Shown here one piece after another: positions 27,589 through 36,336 of a DNA stretch of 64,000 bases. Each line of letters begins with the position of its first letter. Position 1 is the first letter of the stretch. The notes under the pieces are model-generated. The model had not been told where the DNA came from, ran no database searches, and saw only the letters and a list, made by a program, of their open reading frames with translations. This DNA is from an uncultured Clostridium sp. GTDB lineage: Bacteria; Bacillota; Clostridia; Clostridiales; Clostridiaceae. Location of the stretch: assembly GCF_947072515.1 (NCBI RefSeq), contig NZ_CAMTIG010000012.1, forward strand, positions 1 through 64,000, read 5' to 3'. Both the position numbers and the translations under genes were made by a program.

Positions 27589-28518
27589 CTATTCCCCCTT
27601 AAATTGTCCTGATGCTCTCATTTGGAAGAAGGCTATTGTTCCTACAATTAAGAATAATATAATTGAAAGAGCTGCTCCTAAATCAAATCTACCAAATTGA
27701 GTTGTCATTTTATAAGCTGCTGACCCTAATACATCTGTATATCCTGCAAAAGGTGAATCAGGTCTTACAGGCCCTCCTCCTAATAAAAGGAATGCTGCTG
27801 TAAAGCTACCAAAATTAAATGACCATGACCCTATTAATAATGGGAATGCTGTATTTGCAAGTGATGGTAATGTAATCTTAAAGAATTTTTGTAATGTTGA
27901 AGCTCCATCTATGCTTGCTGCTTCATAATATGTTTCTGGAATAGCTGATAATGCTCCTATACAAACATTCATCATATATGGGAATCCAAGCCAAATACTT
28001 ATTACTAATACTGCAAATCTTGCAGGTCCTGCTTCTGTAAGCCACATTATTGGTTCAGATATTAAATTTAAGTTCATTAATATTCCATTTATTGCTCCAT
28101 ATTGACTATTTAATAATCCTGTAAAAGATATTGTAATTATTGCTGCTGGTAATGCCCATGGAATAACTAAAAAACCTTTATATATTGCAGATTCTTTCAT
28201 ATTTTTATTAGATAAAACTAAAGCATATATTAGTCCTACTGCAAAACCACCTAATGTAATAATTGTTGCTGAAACTATTGTCCAACCAAACACCGGTAAA
28301 AAAACTTCCTTTAATGGTCCAAATAAAACGTCTTTGAAATTTTTTAATCCAACAAAATTCCACCCTTTATTTAATGTTTTTATATTATAATTCGTAAATG
28401 CTATTATAATCGTATATATTATAGGAATAACTGTTAGTATTATCATACTTATTATTGCAGGTGACAAAAACTTAACAGCTCTAAAATTATCTTTTATGGT
28501 TACTTTTTTCTTACTCAT
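27589..28518 (-). CDS. malF: maltodextrin ABC transporter permease MalF
   Basis: A 309-aa permease with about six helices; the EAA loop is YEAASIDGASTLQKFFKITL near residue 200. It lacks the large periplasmic P2 loop of the E. coli MalF, as is typical in Firmicutes. GAGGGG lies before the ATG. It is encoded downstream of malE, from which it is separated by a strong stem-loop that likely lowers permease output relative to binding protein. Confidence 0.92.
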   Translation of the reverse strand: MSKKKVTIKDNFRAVKFLSPAIISMIILTVIPIIYTIIIAFTNYNIKTLNKGWNFVGLKNFKDVLFGPLKEVFLPVFGWTIVSATIITLGGFAVGLIYALVLSNKNMKESAIYKGFLVIPWALPAAIITISFTGLLNSQYGAINGILMNLNLISEPIMWLTEAGPARFAVLVISIWLGFPYMMNVCIGALSAIPETYYEAASIDGASTLQKFFKITLPSLANTAFPLLIGSWSFNFGSFTAAFLLLGGGPVRPDSPFAGYTDVLGSAAYKMTTQFGRFDLGAALSIILFLIVGTIAFFQMRASGQFKGE

Positions 28519-28559
28519 AATACCCCTCTCCCATTTTGCTAAAGAATTTAATTATTATT

Positions 28560-28589
28560 AAAGGATAGAGAATAGTTTCTCTATCCTTT
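28560..28589 (-). terminator. Stem-loop between malE and malF
   Basis: AAAGGATAGAGAA and TTCTCTATCCTTT form a perfect 13-bp stem in the 76-base malE-malF gap, without a proper T-run. Such hairpins commonly attenuate transcription and stabilise the binding-protein mRNA so that MalE exceeds MalFG. Confidence 0.7.
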
Positions 28590-28594
28590 TATTA

Positions 28595-29806
28595 TTATTG
28601 TTGTGTTTCTATACCCTTTTTAACTGCGCTAACGATGTCATCAGCTACCTTTTTAGCATCTTCACCTTTATAAACTCTTGTAATTTGTGAAGTTGCATTC
28701 CATACTGCTTGCATTTCTAAAATGTTTGGCATTGGAACTGCTACTTTAGATTGATCTACAAAACCTTGTAAATATTTGTTTTCTTTTATAGCATCACTTT
28801 CTAAAACATCATTTAATACAGGAATTCTATTTCCAACTTTAAATAACTCTTCACTTCTGTTATTTACTAAATCTGATAAGAAATCAAATGCTAAGTCTTT
28901 GTTGTTTGATTTAGCACTTACAAATGCTGTTTGAACACCTAAGAAAGACTTATATTTATTCCCACCAATTGTTGGAACTGGAGCTACACCAAAGTTTAAT
29001 CCAGCTTCTTCAAATTGCTCTACATCCCATGGTCCTGAAATATAGAATGCTGATTCTCCTTCTTTAAAGTTAGTTGAAGCTATATCTCCAGTTATATCAA
29101 CTGGCATTAATTTATCAGTTCTAACTAAATCTCCTAAGAATTTATATCCTTTTACTGCTCCATCATTAGCAAGTCCGATATCATCTGCTTTTAAATCTCC
29201 TTGCTCACCACCAAAGATGTATCCACCTAAAGTTTGTACGATTCCTCCTGTAATATAGAAGTTTCCTAAGTCTATTTGGAATCCTAATTTATCTTTTTTA
29301 GCCATATCAACTAATGCTTCCATAGTTTTTGGCACTTCTTTTACTTTATCTTTATTATAGAATAATGCTACAGTTTCTTGTGCCATTGGAACTGCATAGT
29401 TTTTACCTTCAAATGCTGTTGCTCCCCAAACACTATCTGTTGCATATTTAGTTTTATCAAATTTTCCTTCTGGAATTTCTTCTAATAATCCTGACTCATA
29501 AAATGATGCTAAGTTATCATGTGGCATTCCGATATACACATCTGGCCCCTTACTTGAGTTTGCTGCTTGTAAGAATTCTTGATATCCACCTTCATCATTA
29601 ACAACTTTTACAGTGTTTCCTGTCTTTTCTCCCCAAGCTTTTGCTTCTTCCTCAATTGTCTTCATTTCTCCATCTTTAACTTTTGTCCAAACAGTTATTT
29701 CTTGTCCATCTTTTCCCCCAGATTTTGATGCGCCTCCACATCCTGTGAAAATCGATCCTGCTACTACTGTAGCCATAATACATGCTAATAATCTTTTCTT
29801 TATCAT
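28595..29806 (-). CDS. malE: maltodextrin-binding lipoprotein MalE
   Basis: A 403-aa family-1 extracellular solute-binding protein that captures maltodextrins and delivers them to MalFG. The N-terminus is a lipoprotein signal peptide with lipobox FTGC at about residues 20-23, followed by a Gly/Ser linker. The start is the ATG at 29806 with GGAGGGG upstream; an ATG five codons earlier is part of that ribosome binding site. It lies 67 bases after msmX and is followed by the hairpin before malF. Confidence 0.92.
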   Translation of the reverse strand: MIKKRLLACIMATVVAGSIFTGCGGASKSGGKDGQEITVWTKVKDGEMKTIEEEAKAWGEKTGNTVKVVNDEGGYQEFLQAANSSKGPDVYIGMPHDNLASFYESGLLEEIPEGKFDKTKYATDSVWGATAFEGKNYAVPMAQETVALFYNKDKVKEVPKTMEALVDMAKKDKLGFQIDLGNFYITGGIVQTLGGYIFGGEQGDLKADDIGLANDGAVKGYKFLGDLVRTDKLMPVDITGDIASTNFKEGESAFYISGPWDVEQFEEAGLNFGVAPVPTIGGNKYKSFLGVQTAFVSAKSNNKDLAFDFLSDLVNNRSEELFKVGNRIPVLNDVLESDAIKENKYLQGFVDQSKVAVPMPNILEMQAVWNATSQITRVYKGEDAKKVADDIVSAVKKGIETQQ

Positions 29807-29873
29807 ATAATTCCCCTCCATAAACTTTATATATTTAAATTTTTAATTTAAACTAACCCTTTTAATACCCTTT

Positions 29874-30980
29874 TTATATAACTGTGTTTTGAGTTTCTTC
29901 ATCAAACACATGAAAATCATTTGAATTTATAATAAATGTGAATTTTTCTCCTATTTTTTTTGTAAATCCACTTTTTGTTTTTATAACTAAAGTTTTATCT
30001 CCTAGCTTTGTATGAATATAAGTTTCTGATCCTAAGTTTTCTAATAACTCTATTTCACTTTCAAATCTAATATCCCCTTTTCTTTCTTCCCCAGTTTCAA
30101 AAATTATTTTTTCTGGTCTAATTCCTAAAATAATTTCTTTATTTAAACAATTTGCATTTTCTAATTTTTCTTTTTTCTCTTCATTTAACTCAATTTTATT
30201 ACCGTTAACTTCTACATAGGCTTTTTCACTTTCTGTAGTTACTTTTCCATATAAGAAGTTCATTTGTGGACTTCCTATAAATCCTGCTACAAACATATTT
30301 ACTGGATTATTATATATTTCATTTGGTGTATCAACTTGTTGAACTACACCATCTTTCATTACTACAATCCTTGTTCCTAAAGTCATTGCCTCAGTTTGAT
30401 CATGTGTAACATAAATAAATGTTGTATTAAGTTCTTTATATAATTTTGAAATCTCAATTCTCATTTGAACTCTTAGCTTTGCATCAAGATTTGATAGAGG
30501 CTCGTCCATCAAGAAAACTTGTGGATTTCTAACTATCGCTCTTCCCATTGCAACCCTTTGTCTTTGTCCTCCTGAAAGTGCTTTCGGCTTTCTATCTAAA
30601 AGATATTCAATATCTAGAATCTTTGCAGCATTTCTAACTTTCGTTTCTATTTCTGCTTTAGGAAGCTTTCTTAACTTAAGACCAAAAGCCATATTATCAT
30701 ATACAGTCATATGTGGATATAAAGCATAGTTTTGGAATACCATTGCAATATCCCTATCTTTAGGTGCTTTATCATTTACAATATTATCTCCTATATATAA
30801 TTCACCTTCACTAATTTCTTCTAATCCAGCTACCATTCTAAGTGTAGTTGATTTCCCACATCCTGAAGGTCCTACAAATACTATAAACTCCCTATCCTCT
30901 ATTTCTAAATTAAAGTCTTTTACAGCTTCAAACCCATTCTCATAAATTTTATAAAGATTTTTAAAAACTAATCCTGCCAT
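29874..30980 (-). CDS. msmX: ABC transporter ATPase MsmX/MalK-type
   Basis: A 368-aa sugar-import ATPase of the CUT1 class. Walker A is GPSGCGKST (about residues 37-45), signature LSGGQRQR (about 134), Walker B VFLMDEPLSNLDA, H-loop YVTHDQTEA. The C-terminal 130 residues form the TOBE/regulatory domain. It is the first gene of the transporter operon, with AGGGGGA 6 bases before the ATG. In Gram-positives such ATPases often energise several sugar importers, so it may not be dedicated to maltodextrin. Confidence 0.93.
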   Translation of the reverse strand: MAGLVFKNLYKIYENGFEAVKDFNLEIEDREFIVFVGPSGCGKSTTLRMVAGLEEISEGELYIGDNIVNDKAPKDRDIAMVFQNYALYPHMTVYDNMAFGLKLRKLPKAEIETKVRNAAKILDIEYLLDRKPKALSGGQRQRVAMGRAIVRNPQVFLMDEPLSNLDAKLRVQMRIEISKLYKELNTTFIYVTHDQTEAMTLGTRIVVMKDGVVQQVDTPNEIYNNPVNMFVAGFIGSPQMNFLYGKVTTESEKAYVEVNGNKIELNEEKKEKLENANCLNKEIILGIRPEKIIFETGEERKGDIRFESEIELLENLGSETYIHTKLGDKTLVIKTKSGFTKKIGEKFTFIINSNDFHVFDEETQNTVI

Positions 30981-31008
30981 CTTAATCCCCCTAATATTTT
31001 CTCATTTC

Positions 31009-31022
31009 TGGAACCCTTTCCA
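31009..31022. promoter_or_regulatory. MalR/CcpA-like operator 1
   Basis: TGGAACCCTTTCCA, an imperfect palindrome 28 bases upstream of the msmX start, in the leader RNA region. It shares the GGAA...TTCC arms with the two further sites upstream and probably binds the LacI-type regulator encoded in the same operon. Confidence 0.5.
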
Positions 31023-31062
31023 AAGAAGCTTAAATAATAAATCTCCTCCTCTTTAAAAATTC

Positions 31063-31074
31063 GGAAACCTTTCC
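31063..31074. promoter_or_regulatory. MalR/CcpA-like operator 2
   Basis: GGAAACCTTTCC, a near-perfect inverted repeat about 83 bases upstream of msmX. The centre-to-centre distance to operator 1 is about 53 bases, near five helical turns, compatible with looping. Confidence 0.55.
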
Positions 31075-31161
31075 AGTTTTTTCTTTAATATTCCCTTTTA
31101 ATTTAAGTTTTATATTTACTTAATTTTCTATACTAAAAATTTCTTTCTTCCTCCCTCTCGA

Positions 31162-31173
31162 GGAAACGTTTTC
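31162..31173. promoter_or_regulatory. MalR/CcpA-like operator 3 next to the promoter
   Basis: GGAAACGTTTTC has the central CG typical of LacI-family and cre sites. It lies immediately downstream of the -10 at 31184-31189, where a bound repressor would block initiation. It could bind MalR, CcpA or both. Confidence 0.6.
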
Positions 31174-31183
31174 TACATTTATC

Positions 31184-31212
31184 ATTCTATCACCATTTAT
31201 TTACAAAAACAA
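31184..31212 (-). promoter_or_regulatory. Promoter of the msmX-malEFG operon
   Basis: On the minus strand TTGTTT, a 17-base spacer, then TAGAAT: a good sigma-A promoter. It gives a leader of about 200 bases containing all three operator-like dyads. Confidence 0.6.
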
Positions 31213-31226
31213 TACTTTTTGTTAAA

Positions 31227-31256
31227 AATGTTAAAAAATTTTTAACATTTTTTTTA
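31227..31256. terminator. AT-rich hairpin upstream of the mal promoter
   Basis: AATGTTAAAAA pairs with TTTTTAACATT, with T-runs on the plus strand. With the stem-loop at 31266 it insulates the mal promoter from the amylase lipoprotein transcript. Confidence 0.5.
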
Positions 31257-31265
31257 TGTATTTCT

Positions 31266-31302
31266 AACGGATATCATAAACACTATATTTATGATATCCA
31301 TT
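31266..31302 (-). terminator. Stem-loop after the amylase lipoprotein gene
   Basis: AACGGATATCATAAA and TTTATGATATCCATT form a 15-bp stem with one wobble, 5 bases past the stop. The T-run is weak, but the stem is strong and a second hairpin follows. Confidence 0.65.
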
Positions 31303-31306
31303 AGCT

Positions 31307-32839
31307 TTATTTTTTTAAAATTATAATTTCTCCACCCTTTAAGTTTATTTCCTCTTTCACTTTAATCTCATCTTCATCTCTCTCACTACTAAATAGTACT
31401 TTATATTTTCCTTTCTCTAACTTTACTTCTGTATCCTTGTCTTTACTATTTATAATTACATATGATGTTTCTTTTTCATATGATCTTTTCATTATCATAA
31501 TTTCTGACTTTCCTGATTCTATTTTTTCTATATCCCCAAACTGAAGTGAACTATTATTATTTCTTACATTTATAATTTCTTTATAGAAATTGTATAATGA
31601 ATCCTCATCTTCTTTTTGAGCATTTAAAGCAATTTTATCTAAATCATTAGTGGATTTTCTCCATTTAGTATTTTTTGATAAATCTTTATTATCCCAAATA
31701 AAAGGTTCTCTTATATCTTCATCAGGTTTTATTCCCTTCATACCAACTTCTTCTCCATAATAAATATATGGAGTTCCTGGCAATGTTAAATAAATACTTG
31801 CTGCCATTTTCATTTTTTTCTCTGAACTTCCTAAAGTATTCATTATTCTATTTTGATCATGATTACTTAAAAAAGGAGCTACTATAAACTCTGGATTTTC
31901 CTCTGTATATAATTCATAATTATATTTTATAGATTCCGGTAGTTTCTCTATATTCTCTCCTAACAACCCTTTTGTTATCTTCTCTCCTAATGAGAAATCA
32001 AAAAAACTATCCAGCGAATTTTGATATTGTGCCATAGAAAATGCACTATCCCAAACCTCTCCTACTAATTTAAAGTCTTCATTTAAACTCTTACAGTATT
32101 CTGAATATTCCTCTATAAATCTATTATTTTCTTCTGCTTCATTATGAAACCACTTTACAGCATCCATTCTAAATCCATCTACACCCATATCAATATAGAA
32201 TTTTGCGATATCTTTTAATTCAGTTTTTACCTTTTCATTATCTAAATTTAAATCTGGCATTCCACTCCAAAAAATTCCATAATAAAATTCATCATCATTT
32301 TTATTTACTTTTGCCCAAGGCATAGTTCCCATTGGAGACATCATTGATGCTTCTTTCTTATCATCTGTCCATATATAATAATCTCTATATCTATTTTCTT
32401 TTCCTTCACTAGCTTCTTTGAACCACATATTTTCACTAGAAGAATGATTTATCACCATATCTATATAAATTTTTATATCCCTCTTATGTGCTTCCTCTAA
32501 AAGATTTTTAAAATCATCCATTGTTCCATATTCTTTATTTATTTCTTTATAATCAATTACATCATATCCATGATAGCTTGGTGATGAATTTATAGGCATT
32601 AACCAAATGCCTCCTATTCCTAAATCTTGTAGATAATCTAACTTTTCTGTTACACCATTAATATCACCAATTCCATCACCATTACTATCATTAAATGCTC
32701 TTACAAATATTTCATAAAATACTCTTCCATTGTAGTCTTCCTTAGAAACTTTTCCATTCTCGCTTCCACAGCCAACTATTCCAATTAACAAAATAGTTGT
32801 TAGTAATACCCCCATTAGTTTATTTAACTTTTTTCTCAT
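31307..32839 (-). CDS. alpha-amylase lipoprotein (GH13)
   Basis: A 510-aa surface-anchored amylase. A signal peptide ends in lipobox IVGC near residue 24. The GH13 barrel starts at VFYEIFVRAFNDSNGDGIGD. Catalytic Asp lies in GFRMDAVKWF, Glu in KLVGEVWD and Asp in FLSNHDQNR. It should degrade starch or maltodextrins outside the cell for MalE-mediated uptake. The start is ATG 32839, 8 bases after AAGGG; an in-frame GTG three codons earlier abuts it. The probable IStron lies directly upstream, so its native promoter may be altered. Confidence 0.92.
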   Translation of the reverse strand: MRKKLNKLMGVLLTTILLIGIVGCGSENGKVSKEDYNGRVFYEIFVRAFNDSNGDGIGDINGVTEKLDYLQDLGIGGIWLMPINSSPSYHGYDVIDYKEINKEYGTMDDFKNLLEEAHKRDIKIYIDMVINHSSSENMWFKEASEGKENRYRDYYIWTDDKKEASMMSPMGTMPWAKVNKNDDEFYYGIFWSGMPDLNLDNEKVKTELKDIAKFYIDMGVDGFRMDAVKWFHNEAEENNRFIEEYSEYCKSLNEDFKLVGEVWDSAFSMAQYQNSLDSFFDFSLGEKITKGLLGENIEKLPESIKYNYELYTEENPEFIVAPFLSNHDQNRIMNTLGSSEKKMKMAASIYLTLPGTPYIYYGEEVGMKGIKPDEDIREPFIWDNKDLSKNTKWRKSTNDLDKIALNAQKEDEDSLYNFYKEIINVRNNNSSLQFGDIEKIESGKSEIMIMKRSYEKETSYVIINSKDKDTEVKLEKGKYKVLFSSERDEDEIKVKEEINLKGGEIIILKK

Positions 32840-32865
32840 ACCTCTCACCCTTTTTATTTATTTTT

Positions 32866-32896
32866 AAAGCTTTTATGCAAATTGCACAAAAGCTTT
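32866..32896. promoter_or_regulatory. 31-bp dyad upstream of the amylase gene
   Basis: AAAGCTTTTATGCAA and TTGCACAAAAGCTTT form an almost perfect inverted repeat around one base, centred on TGCAAATTGCA. There is no T-run, so a regulator site is more likely than a terminator. It lies 27 bases before the ATG and could be the amylase operator. Confidence 0.5.
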
Positions 32897-32949
32897 ACTT
32901 TCCGATACGAAAAATATATACATTTCTATTTAAATATAAATATTTATAC

Positions 32950-33110
32950 TGTGATACAACTTATATCCTAAGACTTTCGTATTGTATCTTCCTTCTTCAT
33001 CTATCCCATTTTGTAATGATACACCACATACTACTTTGGTTCTGTATGATAGTCCAAAGGCTTAAATTCCCCAGTATCGCTAGGTACATATTCAGAATCT
33101 ATTTTAGGTT
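32950..33110 (-). ncRNA. Candidate omega/reRNA region of the TnpB element
   Basis: Downstream of the tnpB stop lie consecutive hairpins, including CATAC...GTATG (33024-33048) and GATACAA...TTGTATC (32953-32998). In IS605-type elements the TnpB guide RNA is made from exactly this 3' region and reaches past the element end. The assignment is positional; boundaries are not readable. Confidence 0.4.
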
Positions 33111-34269
33111 AGATGTTCTGAATTGGATAATTTGCTAAATTTATACTTGCATTTAAATCTCTATCAATTTTAAGACCGCAAGAACATTTATATATTCTAT
33201 CTTTAAGTTTTAGGTCTTTCTTGATATTTCCACAACAAGAACATTTTTTTGATGAAGGATACCATTTATCAGCTTCTACAAACTCTATTCCATACTTTTT
33301 ACATTTATATTTAATTTGTCTTTTAAATTCATATAAACTTTGTTCTGCAATAGCTTTTGCTAAGTGTTTATTCTTCATCATATTTTTGATATTAAGAGTC
33401 TCCATTACAATTCTGCTAGGCTTGGTTTTCACAATAGCATTTGTTGTTTGATGTAAATGGTTAGTTCTTATATCGTTAAGTTTTTTATATAAATTACGAA
33501 TAATATTATTTTGTTTTTGGATGTTTTTTATATCCTTTAAAGGCTTTTTATAAATGGGCTTTCTAGTTTTAGTATAACTTGAAATATTATTTTCTATCTT
33601 TCGGCTTAACTTACGTTGTTCTCTTTTTAGCTTCTTTTTCAAGAACTTAACTCTTTTAGTTTTGTTAATGTTCTTTTTAACTTTACCCTCTGAACAAACT
33701 GCAAGTTTTTTTATTCCAACGTCAATTCCTAAACTCTTTCCTGTTAACTTAACAGGTTCGAATTTTCTATCATATCCAACTGATAGAAACCAGCTTCTAC
33801 CATCAAATGATATTCTAGGATTAGAATATTTTTCACCTACTTTTAATTTTGGTAATGCTCCATAAGTTTTCACAAAACCAATCTTTTCACCTCTAAAACC
33901 GCCTTTAACTTTCTTTAAATTTTCATAATTTACATAAAAACTAATTTTATTTTTTCTTCTGCTTTTAAATTTAGGTTTATTGCCTAATCCTTTAAACCAC
34001 CTATCTCTAGCTAAATTTGCATCTTTTACTCCTTGCTTCATAACATTACTACCAACTTCTTTAAGCCAAGTATGTGTTGTTTTCTTCAAAACATTATTTA
34101 TATGTTTTCTAACATCACTTTCTTTAAGACTTTTCTTATTTTCATTATAGTAATTATTACTTTCTGCTAAGAAATAATTATAAGACCATCTAGCTACTCC
34201 AGCAGATTTCCAAAATAAAATTTCTTGTTCTTCTGTAGGATTTAATTTTATTTTAATTCCTGTTAACAC
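33109..34269 (-). CDS. tnpB: TnpB, RNA-guided nuclease of the IS605 family
   Basis: A 386-aa intact TnpB. RuvC motifs are all present: Asp in GIDVGIKKLAV (about 191), Glu in METLNIKN (about 300) and Asp in IDRDLNASINLA (about 370). The zinc-binding CSCCG...CSCG pairs lie between the last two. TnpB proteins cut DNA guided by the element's own RNA, which favours retention of the element. It starts with GTG at 34269, 7 bases after a consensus AGGAGGTGA. No frameshift is seen, so the nuclease is probably functional. Confidence 0.92.
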   Translation of the reverse strand: MLTGIKIKLNPTEEQEILFWKSAGVARWSYNYFLAESNNYYNENKKSLKESDVRKHINNVLKKTTHTWLKEVGSNVMKQGVKDANLARDRWFKGLGNKPKFKSRRKNKISFYVNYENLKKVKGGFRGEKIGFVKTYGALPKLKVGEKYSNPRISFDGRSWFLSVGYDRKFEPVKLTGKSLGIDVGIKKLAVCSEGKVKKNINKTKRVKFLKKKLKREQRKLSRKIENNISSYTKTRKPIYKKPLKDIKNIQKQNNIIRNLYKKLNDIRTNHLHQTTNAIVKTKPSRIVMETLNIKNMMKNKHLAKAIAEQSLYEFKRQIKYKCKKYGIEFVEADKWYPSSKKCSCCGNIKKDLKLKDRIYKCSCGLKIDRDLNASINLANYPIQNI

Positions 34270-34389
34270 TTATATCACCTCCTAATGATGATACAAGATT
34301 TTGCAAATTATTTTCTGTACCATCTCTTAATTATAGTATTCCTATATTAAGAGATTAAATATCCACATTTACTAGATTTATATATATTT

Positions 34390-34862
34390 TTCTCATTCAC
34401 TATAATTCGCAACATTATAGCAGTCTTTCCATTACTGGTAGACCTCTTATGCTTTCACATAAGCGTAGACTATATCTTTATCTCTACAGAGATACGGTAT
34501 TTTTCCTCCACCCTTAGCTTGTGGTTTTACTCTCCCTCAAGGAGATAGTCGTTGAAGGTTATCCATATCTTAAAAGACTTAGGACATTCCCTGCTAAACA
34601 CCCATTATTAAAACCCTTAGTGCCTAACGTATTCTATGTGCCACGATTATCCATTCATAGAACCTAATTAGATTTTATTTCAACTTAGGTTATCCTTACA
34701 CTTTTTTCTGCTTTCGCACCGTTACACTTGTCATTTCTAACTCTGCTTTGGTAGTAAGGCTTTAGGGATTAAAAGCAATTAACTCCGAGTCTGCACCTAT
34801 CACTAGATACAGAGGGCTTTCTGTTTTTAAATCTATACTTCTATACATAGTTGTATAGTTTT
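34390..34862 (-). ncRNA. Group I self-splicing intron core
   Basis: Read on the minus strand, the R element appears as TTCAACGACTATC (34544-34556), which carries the guanosine-binding site. The S element appears as AAAGATATAGTCTA (34465-34478), which pairs with it to form P7. TTTAGCAGGGAA further upstream resembles a P/P3-P4 element, and ACAGA...TCTGT near the 5' end forms a small P2-like stem. About 470 bases without a protein frame precede tnpB, as in IStrons. The 5' splice site and P1 could not be fixed by eye. Confidence 0.75.
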
Positions 34863-34864
34863 AT

Positions 34865-36205
34865 TTAAATTTGTTGTAACAGTTTAGTTACCCATTTTCT
34901 AGACTTCCATCTCTTATAAATTAAAATTCCTCTAACCCATTCATCTACTGCAAATGCAATCCATATTCCAGGTAATCCAAGTTTTAAGACTATTCCTAAA
35001 AAATAGGCTAGTCCAACTGCAAATATCCACATAGAAAATATAGCTATATATACAGGATATTTAACATCTCCAGTTGCTCTTATTCCATTTATTCCAACTA
35101 AATTCATTGCACGTCCTGGTTCTAATAAAACATCGATTACTAATATTATTACTCCTAATGTAATAATAGCTTCATTATCAGTAAAGAACCCTAATATAAC
35201 TCGCCCTAAAAATACTAATACAAAACTTTCTACAACAGTAATAATCATAGATATTTTTATACTGTATCTATATAATTCATAGGCTTTATCCCCTTCACCT
35301 TCTCCTATTAACTGTCCAATTACTATACTAGCTCCTTGTCCTACTGCCGCTGAAAACATAAATGATAAAAATATTATATTATTTATATATCCTTTAGTTG
35401 CTATACTGCTTATAGCCATTGTATTAATGAAGCTAGTTATTATTAATTGAGTTATATTATAAGAAAATTGTTCTCCTACTGTTGGAATTCCAATCTTCAC
35501 TATATTACTAAAATGCTCTTTAGAAAAATTCTTCACTATCTTTATAGTTAGCTTATGCAGTACTAATTTATATACTTGATAACCTAAAATTATTAATGCT
35601 ACTATTCTACTAAAAGTTGTTGCTATTGCAGCTCCGCTAACTCCAAGCTCTGGAAATCCAAACTTACCAAATATAAGACAATAGTTTCCTATAATATTTA
35701 TCCCATTCATTATTAAAGTTATTTTCATACAAATTTTTGTTAATCCATGAGCCCTTAAAATAGCTGTGAAAGTCATCATTATAGCTATAACAAAAGAACA
35801 TCCTACAATTATTTGCATATACCCATTTCCTAGTTCTATTAATTCTAATGGTGTATTTAATAAATGAAATAATCCTTTTCCTGTTCCTACAACAAGAACA
35901 CTAAGAATTATCCCCAAAATTCCATTAAGTCCAATAGATATTCCACAAATTTGAACTATATCATCCCCAGATTTTTTTGCACCTAAATATTGAGTTAATA
36001 AAACTGATGTACCTGCTGTTGTTATACAAAAAGCTAAATTAATCATCCACACCAATTGATTAATTATCCCCACAACTGCTACAGCATTATCTGAATATTT
36101 TCCAAGCATAAAAATATCCATACTTCCTAAAAGAGACATTAAAATCATTTCTACTAATATCGGCCATGTTATCTTCTTTAATTTGTTTTTCAATTCTAAA
36201 TCCAT
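34865..36205 (-). CDS. MATE family multidrug/cation efflux protein
   Basis: A 446-aa membrane protein with about twelve helices in two related halves, as in MATE (NorM/DinF-like) exporters, which extrude drugs or metabolites in exchange for Na+ or H+. The N-terminal helix reads WPILVEMILMSLLGSMDIFMLG, typical of the family. Length is complete. AGGGGGA lies before the ATG. An AraC-type regulator is transcribed divergently and may control it. The IStron sits immediately after the stop, so no native terminator is visible. Confidence 0.88.
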   Translation of the reverse strand: MDLELKNKLKKITWPILVEMILMSLLGSMDIFMLGKYSDNAVAVVGIINQLVWMINLAFCITTAGTSVLLTQYLGAKKSGDDIVQICGISIGLNGILGIILSVLVVGTGKGLFHLLNTPLELIELGNGYMQIIVGCSFVIAIMMTFTAILRAHGLTKICMKITLIMNGINIIGNYCLIFGKFGFPELGVSGAAIATTFSRIVALIILGYQVYKLVLHKLTIKIVKNFSKEHFSNIVKIGIPTVGEQFSYNITQLIITSFINTMAISSIATKGYINNIIFLSFMFSAAVGQGASIVIGQLIGEGEGDKAYELYRYSIKISMIITVVESFVLVFLGRVILGFFTDNEAIITLGVIILVIDVLLEPGRAMNLVGINGIRATGDVKYPVYIAIFSMWIFAVGLAYFLGIVLKLGLPGIWIAFAVDEWVRGILIYKRWKSRKWVTKLLQQI

Positions 36206-36277
36206 TTCATCCCCCTATTATTCCCAAATATGTATTTTAAATTATATCATTTCAGCATTTTTCCCCTTTTATATTAT

Positions 36278-36306
36278 TTGTATTTTTTGTATATTTTTTG
36301 TATAAT
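36278..36306 (+). promoter_or_regulatory. Promoter of the AraC-family gene
   Basis: TTGTAT, a 17-base spacer and TATAAT: a strong sigma-A promoter 31 bases upstream of the regulator start, in the 130-base divergent region shared with the MATE gene. Confidence 0.7.
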
Positions 36307-36336
36307 ATCTATAAATTAATTTCATGGAGGATTTTT

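Larger units (their letters stand above)
32930..34862 (-). mobile_element. Probable IStron (group I intron plus IS605-type tnpB)
   Basis: On the minus strand a self-splicing group I intron core (about 34390-34860) is followed by a tnpB gene and then hairpin-rich sequence typical of IS200/IS605 right ends. This chimeric layout is that of clostridial IStrons such as CdISt1. No tnpA is present, so movement would need a transposase in trans. The left end lies just after the MATE stop codon, where a hairpin (CTATAC...GTATAG) begins. The right end is uncertain by about 40 bases. No TSD is expected for this family. Confidence 0.72.
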
